A stretch of DNA of 64,000 nucleotides from Chalara sp. BL73. Taxonomy: Eukaryota > Ascomycota > Leotiomycetes > Helotiales. The DNA lies in assembly GCA_918026815.1 (NCBI GenBank), contig CAKJVC010000014.1:1178001-1242000 (forward strand), written 5' to 3'. The notes under the pieces were generated by a model. It had not been told where the DNA came from. It searched no databases and worked only from the letters and a program-made list of their open reading frames with translations. Position numbers and translations under genes: made by a program. Below, piece by piece: positions 1 through 11,098 of the stretch. Position 1 is the first letter of the stretch; each line of letters starts with the position of its first letter.

Positions 1-373
1 CTCCTAATCCTTCTCCCAAGGCTGATGCGGCCCTTGCGGAAAATGACCCCAGAAAGCAGGCTCTGTTACACGAGCCTGCAGTTCAGGACTTAGAGATTCT
101 ATTTGGTTAGAACGCGCCAATCCTCATTGGCCACAGCCCCAATTCAACAAAATAATTGCCTAGGCATCAGCTACTCCGTGCCCCTTCCCATTTCATCACA
201 CGGTATCACAGCCACAGCGGTCACCTTCTTTCGACCATTCACTATGCCCTCAAATAGATATTTAATGTAAACATCAGGCCCTGATGCTCTGATCATTCTG
301 TATCACACAAAGACTGCCCGTTCGCTGGGAAGCTGAATAGCTAAGAAACCAATTTGAAGTGCAAGATATCGCA
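1..373. other. Intergenic; promoter side of the WW-protein gene
   Basis: No coding frame is supported here. The stretch contains an inverted pair of CCAAT boxes at 116-131 and, further on, the presumed 5' UTR of the gene starting at 374. Whatever lies to the left of the window is unknown. Confidence 0.6.
116..131. promoter_or_regulatory. Inverted CCAAT-box pair
   Basis: GCCAAT and its reverse complement ATTGGC face each other with a 4-base spacer (CCTC), forming a near-perfect palindrome about 245 bases before the ATG at 374. CCAAT is the site of the fungal HAP/CBC complex. Binding here is an inference. Confidence 0.35.
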
Positions 374-856
374 ATGTCATCATCTACTACCTCTGACCTC
401 CCTCCAGGCTTCACAGAAGCAACCGACCCCAAGACCGGCAAGAAATACTACATCGACCACAACTCTCAGACATCCTCCTTCGCAAACCCAAACCAAGAAC
501 CATATACTCCTGGCCTCCCATATCCTTACGAACGTCTGCTTGACGACAAAGGTCGCGCTTATTACATTGACCACGAGAAGCAAACCACATCATGGATGAA
601 CCCAGTGAAGCTCGCCGAGCTGAAACCCTCAGGCATCTTGGATGCAGAGACCGATGAGTACTCCGGGGAGGATGGTCAGGCTTGGACGGCCTGGGTTATC
701 GGTGATGTCGCCGGCGAGGGAGAGTATAAGGGAATGGAATACTGGGTCAATTATCGAACGGGAATCGTCGAGTGGCAAAGTCCCGAGGATAAAAGAATTG
801 GGAAGGAAGCAGCCGATGCGAGAAGAGCCGCCCGAGCTGCTGCAGAGAAGTCTTGA
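374..856 (+). CDS. Small protein with three degenerate WW modules
   Basis: Intronless, 160 residues. I chose the first ATG of the open frame (374); the upstream GTG at 359 is in frame but not a plausible eukaryotic start. Module 1 (about residues 9-39) begins LPPGF and ends SSFANP, so both signature Trp positions are Phe. Module 2 (about 48-77) begins LPYPY and ends TTSWMNP, keeping only the second Trp. Module 3 (about 104-140) has YWVNYRTGIVEWQSP, which resembles the YYxxxxxxxTxWxxP half of a WW domain. The C-terminus is an Ala/Arg/Lys-rich helix. WW domains bind proline-rich peptides; with altered binding Trps this one may act as a scaffold or have changed specificity (inference). No close named family was recognised. 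Confidence 0.85.
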   Translation: MSSSTTSDLPPGFTEATDPKTGKKYYIDHNSQTSSFANPNQEPYTPGLPYPYERLLDDKGRAYYIDHEKQTTSWMNPVKLAELKPSGILDAETDEYSGEDGQAWTAWVIGDVAGEGEYKGMEYWVNYRTGIVEWQSPEDKRIGKEAADARRAARAAAEKS

Positions 857-3423
857 ATACATTCTCCATCCTGGGTTAGAGCTCCATGTTACATAAGCTA
901 TAGCTTTGGAAGAATAAAGTGCAGGCGCATGGTCAATTATTCGAGGGTTAACCTGCTGAACAGAGTGACGTCAATGGACGAAAACTTCACTGGTGCCTAA
1001 ACATGTTTAAGATATCCACAACATTAAAGTTTCCATGTTTTGTCCAATACATCCTTGCTTGTCACCGTAAAAGGAAGAGGAAACAGAGCGTCGTTGCTAA
1101 GCATCTTGATCCCGCCTTGTCGTAGGCGCCCTGTACACTTTCATAGCTAATGATCAGAGTCTAATTAATTATGCTTTACGGGATGACTTGCACAAAGTTT
1201 GAATATCCCCATCTAACCAAACATGGCTAGGTGAAATCCTACTTGAAAGGCACTACATACCCAATTTAACATGGGATGCCATTCTCAATATGCTACAGCA
1301 GTTCGGCATCAAAATGCGAGATAATCTCACGAGGTTGTCACAACCATATATTCAGTGCCCCAGGTCGAATCACTCTATCGACCTGGAAATACCGTGAAAT
1401 CAACAACTAAACAAAAAGGAGGGAATTGTTTTTGGGTAATCAGTGGCAGTTGCCTTTCAAACCACGACAAGGCCTTTGATACTCCCTCTTGCTGCGCCGT
1501 TGCGCTGCCCACTTTTCGCGTTGTTATCAAAATCTCGACCGCAAACTCATTTGTCTTGAACGTGAGCGGACTTCCTTCACAGATAAGAAAGGAAAAAACA
1601 GCAATTATGGCCGTATAGTACTGCCGGCCTGATATGCATGCATCAGCAAAGAGTTCGCACGTAGTCGTTGGCGACACGAGAATATGATCATATCTTCAGC
1701 CAAGTATGCTGTTTCCCCAGCTGAGAAAGTCGGGGTAGATCTTGGCAATACTTCGTGGAGCGCTCTACCTGCTTCGCCCCGCCATCAATCCTAATATGCA
1801 GGTCCGTGCGGCGGCGCATTCAAGCTTTACCAAGATAGTGCTGACTTCCCCGGATACTCCACCTAACCCCTTGAACAGAGTTCGAAAGCGTTCTCTAAAT
1901 CCTTTAGACAAATTATCAGCGGGACTCCGAATCTTCTACAGCCGAAACCGGAACAACCCATCTTATGCACGGAAGTTGCTGCCGAGCATTGAGAGATATG
2001 TGGCCTACGAAGATCAAATAGGTCGAAAGGAGCTCTCTGTGCCGCATATCAGGTGGGTTATATGACGAACGTGGTTTCCGGAGTAGAATAGAACGTCCAC
2101 GGCTCTTCTTTGTCATGTGGGAGACAGAACCTGGCATAAACAGGTTGTGGATGCTGTGCGATTGATCGTCTAGAAGCTATGATGCCGTTGCGTTAGAACA
2201 TGTCTCGTTTCCGGCACTTGTCTGAGCGATATGCAGTATTTACAGCTCGAAAGTCAGAACAAGTCATCACTGCTGTTCGGGCAATGTGCGATGGTTCTCC
2301 ACGGAGGCCTTCCGTCCCTTTAACAATAAGGCCCATCTCATTCTGCACACATGAAAGCCTGATGGGTATCTCCCTCGGCAGGTACCTCTCTCTATTAAGG
2401 GACGGCAAGATCATCTGGCGTGACAGGATCTGTGTAGCTTAGGCCTGTTACCTATACCAAACACTAACTATTCGTCTGAAGAACACCAACCCCCTTGCAT
2501 CAATGCGCACCTGGGAAATCTTATAGGCAAGGGCGCGAAATCTAAAGAAGGGAGTCGTACAAACCCTCTCCTTAGGAGCAATACGGGCACGGTGCGACCG
2601 AACCAAGCCGTGAAGCATACCAACACGCGTCGCCATCCCCTTCAAATAGATGAACCGCTTTTGCATCCTGGTTCTCGTGTCGAACGGCATCAAGCGAGGC
2701 CCGGCAGGGTGGATCGCAATCAACGAGCAGCGAGATCACCGAACCAGGGTTCAACCAAACAAGCTTTTGGATGTCTAAAGTTAAAGTGGATTTACCCCTG
2801 AATGAAGCCCCTATTAGTGCTTTCTACATCCGAAACGTCACGTGCCCCCTTTTTTCTTTTCTTTCTTATACTTACCAGCAAACTTCCATGAGGCTAGCAA
2901 TAACATCTATGTTCATCGCCAAGCCCTGGTACAGCGAACAATCAAACGATGAAGCCAACAAATATCGTGTAGAGATAGTGTTAATATAAACCGGCAGAAA
3001 GTAAGGGATGGACATGTGTTTTCTGGGGCTAACAACCACACTATCGCCATGGCGATCATCGGAGGCATCAGCGCAAAAGAAAGGCCCGTGAAGGTATTTT
3101 AATTACTTTAAGCTATGTTCATCATCTCTGCCATTACAATGTACAGATACATCTCATCTTAACTCATCTGGTCGCATCTCTTATCGCTCTATCTCAGAAA
3201 CGCCGTGTAAATGCCTAATCCAAAAGCCAATGTCAATGCCAATGCCAATGCCATGCCATGTCCGCCTGAGCCAAATTGCTCTTATGGGTTCAGCGCCAAG
3301 AATAAAACGCCGCCCCATATGCCAGTGTGAACCGCTAAATAATGCTCCGACCGCTTGGGATTCTCGACCAAAACTCCATTTTCCAAACCCACAACAAATA
3401 ATGATGTGACACCAAGCGAAATA
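857..3423. other. Intergenic, 2.6 kb, no supported gene
   Basis: Only short open frames occur (about 60-107 codons, mostly without usable ATG, no domain, overlapping on both strands). A CCAATG-type simple repeat lies at 3226-3260, just beyond the 3' end of the histidine kinase gene. Confidence 0.6.
3226..3260. repeat. Imperfect CCAATG microsatellite
   Basis: About five imperfect copies of a 6-base unit (CCAATG/TCAATG), ending in two CCATG units. It is in the intergenic DNA downstream of the minus-strand kinase gene. Confidence 0.7.
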
Positions 3424-6157
3424 TCAATGCCCGCAATGCCCAAAATGCCCCAAGATCAGGTTCTCGATGTCAAGAACCTTGTATGGTTTCGCTAAAAACC
3501 CCTGCATCCCCGCCTCCTTCGCCCTATCCACGCTCTCGCCCGTGATATCCGCGGTCACGGCGATTATCTTTGTCGCCTGTCCATGCTTGAGCGCCAGATC
3601 TAGTATTTTTTTCGTAGCCTCATATCCATCCATATTCGGCATCCATATATCCATCAGCACGCAGTCGAATTGCTCTTCTACAGGTTTGCTGAGAGACGCC
3701 GTGTATTTCTGCACGACTTCGATGCCGTCGAATGCAAGCGTGATGTTCTCCTTCTTGTAGCCTAGCTTGTTGAGACAGGCTAAGGCGACGTTTCGATTGA
3801 TTTGGTTGTCTTCCGCGATGAGGATGTTGAGAGGACAGTCCTTTGCCAGGCTGGGATTAGATGACTTGCGCTTATGCTGCGTGCGGACTTGCCGCGGTGG
3901 ACTTTGTTCGCTGGCTGGGGTGCTGGGCAACACCAACACTTCTGGTGGAAAGTAACTTGGCGATGCAATGGGATCGTTCCAAGCTCCTGCACGGAGAAAT
4001 GACTGTTCGTTCGGTGTCGACGTCGGTGTTCCAACGAGCGGAGTGTGAATTGTGCTGCCTGAGAAGGGTAGCCGGATCAAGAATTCTGATCCCTTCGATG
4101 GTCCTTCGGTAGCCGACCTCTCAAGTGTGACGTCGCCGCCAAGGTTCCTCCGAACATGCGCTTTCGCATTGAAAAGACTCAAGCCAAGTCCATCCTTTGC
4201 TCGGTGTCTTGAAGCATCTTCCTGAAAATGTGGCTTGAAGAGTGATGATCTAGACTCTTCTGCTATACCACATCCAGTATCCACCACCCATATGTCAACA
4301 ACCTGTAGTCCTTTGCCCATTTTCATTGATATCGAAATACTACCGCTCTCTGTGAACTTTATCGCGTTATCGACGACCTTCTGCAGTGAGAACTGCAAGT
4401 GCTGTTCTTCCGTGACAACTGCCTCAGGTACATCTGGATCGATGTTAAGGTATACCGTTTGCTCTTGTACTTCCCCTCGTGAACCCAGCGTCTTCACTTC
4501 CACAACCTCGCCCGTTTCTGTGTCGCGCTCAGTCACCATAATCGGGTGACTGCTCTTCAACGCTTCTGTTACGAGATTCCGCATAAAGTCTCGAGTCACA
4601 ATTCGTTTGTGTGTTGGGCCAATAACAGCTGGTGCTATGATCGGGGAGTTTGTCCTAGACATTGAGCTGCGGTATTTAGCTTCAGGTTCAACTACGGCTT
4701 CTGCAACCAAGGGTAGACTTGTCTGGGGGGCAAATCTTGTGTGAGATTCTTTTCTCTCATAATCAGGCAGAAGCTCCAACTCGGTCATCGTATACATTTT
4801 CTTCAGAGGCGGGCCTGGATGAAAACTGGTGCTTTCTATGCGATCACGCTTCCTGCTCAAAGCTGACGATAAGCCACCGCTGTAATCTACATGAGCAGTT
4901 TGCGACACAGATAGCGATTGGTCAACTTCCGAACCAACAGGTGTTAGAGGTGCGTCTGGCATTTGCATGTTCAAATCATATGCGTGTACAACATTATCCG
5001 CTGCCTCTACTGCCCGTTTGGAACTCTCTGTTGTATATCAGCACTGTATAATTTGTCAGACAGAAACATAACTCACCCTGTACCACTTCGATGTGCTTTT
5101 TGAGGTCCGTGAAGACGGTATGGGCCAGGTCAGACTCTTGACTCTCTATTGCGTCAACCACCGTCGAATACATGATGTCCAGCATGCCGACGACACCTTG
5201 CATAGGAGTTCTCAATTCGTGTGAAAGGCTTCTCGCGTATGGCTTCAATGACTGGGATGCTGTTACAGCTGCTAGTGGGATAACCTTGGCCGTTGATGAA
5301 CCTGGTGCTGCCGGCTCTTTTACGAAACCTCTTCCTTCTAATATGCGTTGCAAAATCATATCTTCTAAAGAATGCAGGAACATCTCTATGAAGCTCCAGC
5401 TCAACATCCTCTTACGGGCTCCTTCCAAAGACCATATCATTCCGAAATGGGCGAAACATTTCTCATTAGCGAAGAGTGGGACACCTATATAGGCTTCTGA
5501 TTGCTCCCAAGGAAATTTGTTGGGGTTGTTTGGGACAAATTCAGAGAGCCTCTCGGGAACGATGAAGACCTTGTCGTGCCTCATATGCGCACATGGCGTC
5601 CCATAGGCGTGGTATCGATAGTCATGGTACAATTCCTTGAAGTCAACCCCATTATTGAGGTACACCGCCACACCCATCAGACAGGATCCAGATTCGCCAT
5701 ATTCGGGCATTTCAACGGGGGTGGTTGCATCATTTACAAGAATCCGTTTGGCGACAAATCCGCACTGTGAATCCATAATATCACACATCTCCTCCATTAG
5801 TATCCCCCAAAAGTCGTGGGTGTCAGCCGTCCTTAGCTTTCCCTTGAGTGCTACTAGTCGTTCCATTGCGTTGCTCTCTGGTGAGGGAAAGTATCTGCGT
5901 AGAACGTCCTTGAAACCCGGATCACCTCCATGTAAAACAGAGTCCTCATCGTAGTTGGGCAGGCACAGCGAAGTCCGATCCATCAAGCTGTCCTTGGGCT
6001 GAGCCGTGTCCGGCTCAATGATGTTGTCCGCCTCCATCATGCATTCGTGTGCCCCTCCCTGTTGCTTCGTGACTCGAGGTCGTCTCTGTTTCGGGGGTCT
6101 ATATGTCCTGGCGACGCCTGCCTTTTCCACCGTCGGTATGTCAAATATCCCGCGCAT
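3424..6157 (-). CDS. GAF-domain hybrid histidine kinase
   Basis: Two exons, 6157-5077 and 5027-3424; the 49 nt intron has a GTGAGT donor, CTGAC branch and CAG acceptor. The product is 894 residues. In order: a basic N-terminus; a GAF-like sensor region (about 110-275); the HisKA H-box SHELRTPMQ with phospho-acceptor His313; a long linker of about 250 residues with Ser/Pro/Thr-rich stretches; the HATPase N-box VVDNAIKFTE (about 578), G1 box DTGCGI (610) and G2 box GLGLS (640); and a receiver domain (about 760-890) with LMDIWMPNMDG, phospho-acceptor Asp820. All catalytic boxes are intact. Hybrid kinases of this layout feed the fungal HOG-type phosphorelay through an HPt protein. The GAF ligand and the exact fungal HK group cannot be settled by eye. 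No transmembrane segment is visible, so it is probably cytoplasmic. Confidence 0.93.
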
Positions 6158-9041
6158 TCCTTCGTGACATTAAAGCTGTACGGTGGTCGACCATGTAGCA
6201 TTGAAGAAGCAAATAGCCTGTCGCCTCTGAATGGCAGAGCTTGTGATTAGAGGATGCAGGAGTAACAGAGGTATGACGAAGTAGACGAGTCCACCAAATC
6301 GCACGCCTGCAGGACGAATTGCTTCTGTTAAGATCACAATCACTGACGAAAAGGTCGAGAAAGTATTGGGCGCAGGAGCAAAGTCCGAAATGACCAAGAC
6401 CGAGGGGTGTGTATAGTGAGAGGAGAAGTGAAGTGATTGGCGTGGTAATGGGGTGCGGGAAAAGTGTCTTGTTCGTGGGTAGTTTTAGGTTTTAGGCTTT
6501 AGGTTCTCGAAGCCAGATATTTGATAGAGATCTGGGCTTTTCGTCGTTAGCAGCAGCTCTAAAACTACACAATAGCAGTACAGTAGAGTTTACGGGGTTG
6601 GGGCGGTGGGAAAGAAGAGACCAGTCGTACAGTAGTAGCGAAGTTGGGTGTGGGGGGGGGGAGGGAGTTTGGTTGTTAGGGGTACAAGAGACAAAAGAGT
6701 GGACGGCAGGGCAAAGCGGGTAACCAAACAGATGATGGGATTTGTTTCTCAGGGCGTTTCCACTATGGACGACAGTATTACAGTATTACGGTACTGGTAT
6801 TGGTATTTCTTTCGCTGGCGGGTTCAAGATCAGCGAAAGTCCAGAAGACAAGAGGAAGAAGAAGAGAGGGGAGGAAGAGTGGAGACAGGGAGGCCAACCA
6901 TAACCGGGGGGGGAGGGAGGTGGGCTCAGAATCCAGACATCCAGACTCACGCAGACCCTTCCTGGCGGGCCAGATCGACAAGGTCTGGACCAATAATATT
7001 GGATCTGGGCTGCTACCGTCCCCACCTTTTCAATCAATGGCACTCTTGGCATATCGTCGATCCTTTCAAGGTACCATTTTTTCTTATTCTTTTCGCGGTT
7101 CGGTCTTATTTTGGTTGATCAGATAACGAGCGGCCCTGATGTTGCCGGTAATGGTAATGGTGCTTTGTGTTTTGCCGTGCTCGATACAAGACATAGGACA
7201 CGGGCTGTGTAGGTTTGTTTCCCTGCCTTGCCAGTACAACAACAGCCTCGGAAAAGCTGATGAGGTAATACATTCCTCCACAGCTCAGTCTCTCTGTCTC
7301 GTGTTGGATGATGGAGAGATGAGATGGGATGTGGATGTGGGACGGAAAGCTGCATAAACCTTCATGCCCTTTATTTTTCTTGTGCCTAGAACAGTCCATT
7401 AAAAAAGTGGGGCCAAGCCTTCGACCTGTGGATAAAGACTTGGCGTAAGGCACGGGGGGAGACGGGGGAAGACAAGGGCCCCGGGCCGGGGGATGGAGAG
7501 GGGTGACGGACTGTGATTGTGACTGTGACTGTTTCTAGAGGCACGGCTCCCGGCAAACCGTTTTTTAACCTTCGAGAAACTGAACCACGCGTAGCAAACT
7601 CTCGGTTGATGAATAATAATTGGGAAAGAAATGCATGGCTCTTACAATTGTACTTCCCAGTGTCGTGTCTTGATATCTACTGTAGCAGCCAAGGTTGACG
7701 GTTGTTGATCTTGACATGGGGCCATCAATCAATCATTCTGACAGTATTCGGTACTTTGGAGAGAGGAAACGCGTGGAATTCTGGCGAAAGGAAGGATGCT
7801 TCCGCACCTGAGCTCCAAGAAGAAAGCCACCTTATCATGGAATGCTTCCTCGTCACCCTCTCCACGGGGCAGTACTTTTTTCGTCAAGCACAATATTACA
7901 TGTCTCGGCTTCCCACCGCCCCATATCCTTCCCCTGATCGGTCTGCGATCGCCATATTTGTTGTTGTGAACAAGCGTCACGCGTGTTCACCCGCTTTACC
8001 ATCCTTACAAATACCATCATCTGGATCTTGCGCACAATGAGGAATCTTGCGGAAGATCAAACAAGTGGCCAATAGTTGGATTCTGCAGCCAAGCACATCG
8101 AAGAACCACCGCACGTCATATTATTGGAGACGCAGAAAGCCACATGTATCGGTCTGACTAACGGCTGCGAGACATCCAGACCGGTCCAAGGTCAAGCCAC
8201 GGTTTCACGGATGCATTGTTCTTCCTGGACCGCACCAGGCCCCCGGTTGTGACGGTTGTGCAATCATCCAGCGAATAACCAATCACTCGGCAGTAATCTC
8301 ATGAGTTATGAAAGACTAAAAGGGAGGCTTCGGTACCAAAGGTCTCCGCGCCTTCATTTTATGTTGGATTTTCTTGAAGTGGTGCAACTATCATGAATAG
8401 ATAGATGCGGACATGTGTCGCAAGTTAGGGAGGGGGTGCTTCAATTCCCTTTCCATACTCCCCATCCATACTCGTACAGTACGCCTCAATGCAGCTACCT
8501 CCCACTTGCTGCGCATTTTGCCATCAGCAGATATTACATGTTGGATCTGAGAAGAAGAAAAGTCTGTAGAGCAAGCATATATTGGTGCGGAGAAACCTCC
8601 GACTTCGAACATGGCCTGATACCTTTCGCTTAAATAGTTGAAGATGGGGAAGTCAAGCTAGCATTCCCTTGTCGAGGGTTCTTCTACTGCTGCATTTCTT
8701 GTGGCACAACATGAAGAATACCTCAATCCTGATGCTCCACTTTAGTGCACTTTGAAACTTCGGCGAATAAATCCTATTGCATAAAGCCTTAGAGTCCGAG
8801 CAGAGAATTGCCTCTTGATATAGGATAGCCGCTTGATAGACACAGACACTTTGAAGACGGAATATTTTGGTATCAGCTTCATTGTAACCATATGTAAAGG
8901 GTTGCGAAACTTTTTGAAGCATGAGTGTTACTAGATAATGTAGCTAGCTGTAAATGAAAAGAAAAGTGGCATTACTAGATTCCCATTGGCAATTCAAACA
9001 TGCATTCAGTACCTGTCAGATGAAGCCAGACAGCCAACTCT
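6158..9041. other. Intergenic, 2.9 kb; long upstream region of the histidine kinase
   Basis: No gene is supported. It contains a poly-G run near 6650, purine-rich tracts (6838-6920), GTGACT/TGTGAC simple repeats near 7515, and open frames made of low-complexity peptide on both strands (for example 156 codons at 6648-7118). The left part probably holds the kinase promoter and 5' UTR. The right end is downstream of the lactonase gene. Confidence 0.55.
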
Positions 9042-10224
9042 TCACGAATACCATACAGCATTGGCACAGCATCCGCCATCAGCCAGATCAAGATGTGCCA
9101 CCACACTTGCGGAGGTACCATTGGCGGTCAACTCCCATATCTCAACGAACCCAACTGAGCTATCCGTAAGTGCGACAAATCGATCACTGAATGGACTTGG
9201 CGCCACACTGTTGGCTGCTCCTCCATTTGTCGTCGTTGGAAGCAGGAAATTCTGCTTCAGGATGGCGCCTGACTCATCCAAACCAAATGCAGAGATATAT
9301 CCAGATCCGCTACCTGTTCTTCTGCGGTTTGTAGCCCAAAGATAGGAGCCACTGAAGGATACTGCGACTTCGTCCGCCCAAAATGTCGTTGCGTTCTCAC
9401 CATCTTTGAGCAAAGGATACAGTTCGCCCGAGAGCGAGGGAACACCCGTACTCTCGTCGACGGCATATTGTGCAAGCTGACTTGAGCCTTCAAGGACGAC
9501 GTAAACATAGTCGCCATTAGGATGAACTGCGACATGACGTGGATCTGCACCTGTACTTGGAGCTGTGAGGTTCGTAACTAAGGCTACCGTCCCGGTCGCT
9601 GGATCGATGCTATGGGTCCATAAAGTATTGCCAGTATCATCCGCCGAATACAGAAATCCTGAGTCCGGGCTGAGAGCCGTTCCATGAACACCGGAGGAGT
9701 TGAAGTACGTGTAGTTTTGAATCACGGCTTCAAGAGCACCGGTCTCGTCCACGGACATGACTGTACCGCAGCCTGCATCACTTCCAAAATAGGAACCATA
9801 AACAGCATATGGTGAGTTTTGGTCTGCAACCACATAAATTGCTCTGCTTGTGCATTCTCCTCCAGCGGCAAGCGTTTTCGCATTGGTGATTGTAGTGGCA
9901 TTTTCGAGGGTATAGCTCACAAAGCTAGGGGTTCCCGAGTCGAAGATATTGCCGTACAGGATGCTTTTATCATGCTTTATACAGTCAGTTCAGTGGCTAT
10001 ATTGGGGATGTACATATGGGTCTCTCGCTTACATTCAGAGCAATCCAGGAGCTAGAGGCTGCTACTGTGGTGTTTCTCGCCAAGCTCAAAGAAAGCGTCT
10101 CATCATCGAAATTGAGGGTATAAATGAAGGCTGTCCCAAATGTACCGACGATGAGTTCGTGGACTGCGGCACTCGTGGTAGCAGCAAGGCCGAAAAGAGC
10201 CGCGAATCGAAAGAGTGAAATCAT
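9042..10224 (-). CDS. Secreted seven-bladed beta-propeller lactonase-like protein
   Basis: Two exons, 10224-10033 and 9974-9042; the 58 nt intron has a GTAAGC donor and a CTGAC-type branch. The product is 374 residues. It starts with a signal peptide (MISLFRFAALFGLAATTSAA). Propeller repeats follow: an early LIVGTFGTAFIYTL, the blade segment HDKSILYGN at the splice junction, DPRHVAVHPNGDYVYVV in the middle, and ANSVAPSPFSDRFVALTD near the end. This is the pattern of the Lactonase family (6-phosphogluconolactonase / carboxy-cis,cis-muconate cyclase fold). The secretion signal argues for an extracellular lactonase or cyclase rather than the cytosolic pentose-phosphate enzyme. The true substrate is unknown. 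A TTTATAAG element sits about 120 bases before the ATG. Confidence 0.9.
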
Positions 10225-11098
10225 TGCAAATTGCCTGCAGAACTTCAAAAATAATAATAATAAATTGTAGAACTTGCACACAAGTTTCAACTGAAAACCC
10301 CTTAGCAAGAAGAAAGACTTACAATCATCATATACCCTGCCTTATAAACAAATTTGGTTGTCGTCGCCGCTTAACCATATTTGGCTTCGATTAGAGTTGA
10401 TAACCATTTCGAGCGCGATAAAAACCATGGATGAAGCAGGACCTACGCGTCCTTAATGCAGAAGGACGCTCATAATGTCGTTGCAGAGAGCTGCCGGTGT
10501 ATATACAACGTAATGTCCACGCTGTTATGGACCCATCCAAGGACGCATCATCATTTGCCGGATGGGGCCCGGCAATGATCTTGAAACATATCCCTTGTAC
10601 CAACAATTCAAGCTTTTTTGCTCCGGGTGGGGAGAAACATTTCATAGGAGAGGATTTCTATTACCTTGTCCTGGGAACCTGATCAATTGAGGAAGGTTGA
10701 CCAACTCTAGATTCGAAGTGGTGGTGAGATGACCAAACACCGATTTGACAACCTTTACTGAGGCAGGACAGCAGATAATTCCTTCGCTCAAAGCATTCTT
10801 GCATCTCAAAATTTCACACATATTTCAAGCTTCTCAATCTTCCTTCTCCAATCTCCAAATGTCCTATTCATTTACAGATGACATATTCGGCACGTGATTC
10901 CCAGAAATAGATTGGGGAATTGGCCTAGGAGCAACGCAGCCTTGCAACCTTAATAATTATTTGGCGAGTTGTCAGCCTCACGATGACGCTCAATGGAAGT
11001 ACAAACGAGGCTTCAACGACGGATTAAATTTGTACTGTACTGCAAATAAGGTTGAAGATGCTTCGATCTTTGAAACTTGCGACTGCCACTTTGTTATC
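10225..11098. other. Divergent intergenic region, lactonase / synaptojanin
   Basis: About 870 bases between two divergent starts, so it must hold both promoters. No coding frame is supported; the open frame running into 11099 from 10961 has no better start codon. An 84-codon minus-strand frame at 10391-10645 has no recognisable features. Confidence 0.55.
10342..10347 (-). promoter_or_regulatory. TATA-like box of the lactonase gene
   Basis: On the minus strand the sequence reads TTTATAAG about 120 bases upstream of the lactonase ATG at 10224, a reasonable core promoter distance in a filamentous fungus. Assigned by position only. Confidence 0.35.

Noticed and set aside
1355..3000. Several 60-107 codon frames on both strands
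   Set aside because: No ATG in good context, no domains, no splice-joined continuation.
6648..7118. 156-codon plus-strand frame and overlapping minus frames
   Set aside because: Starts in a poly-G run, is rich in Gly/Arg/Glu from purine tracts, overlaps competing frames, and has no domain.
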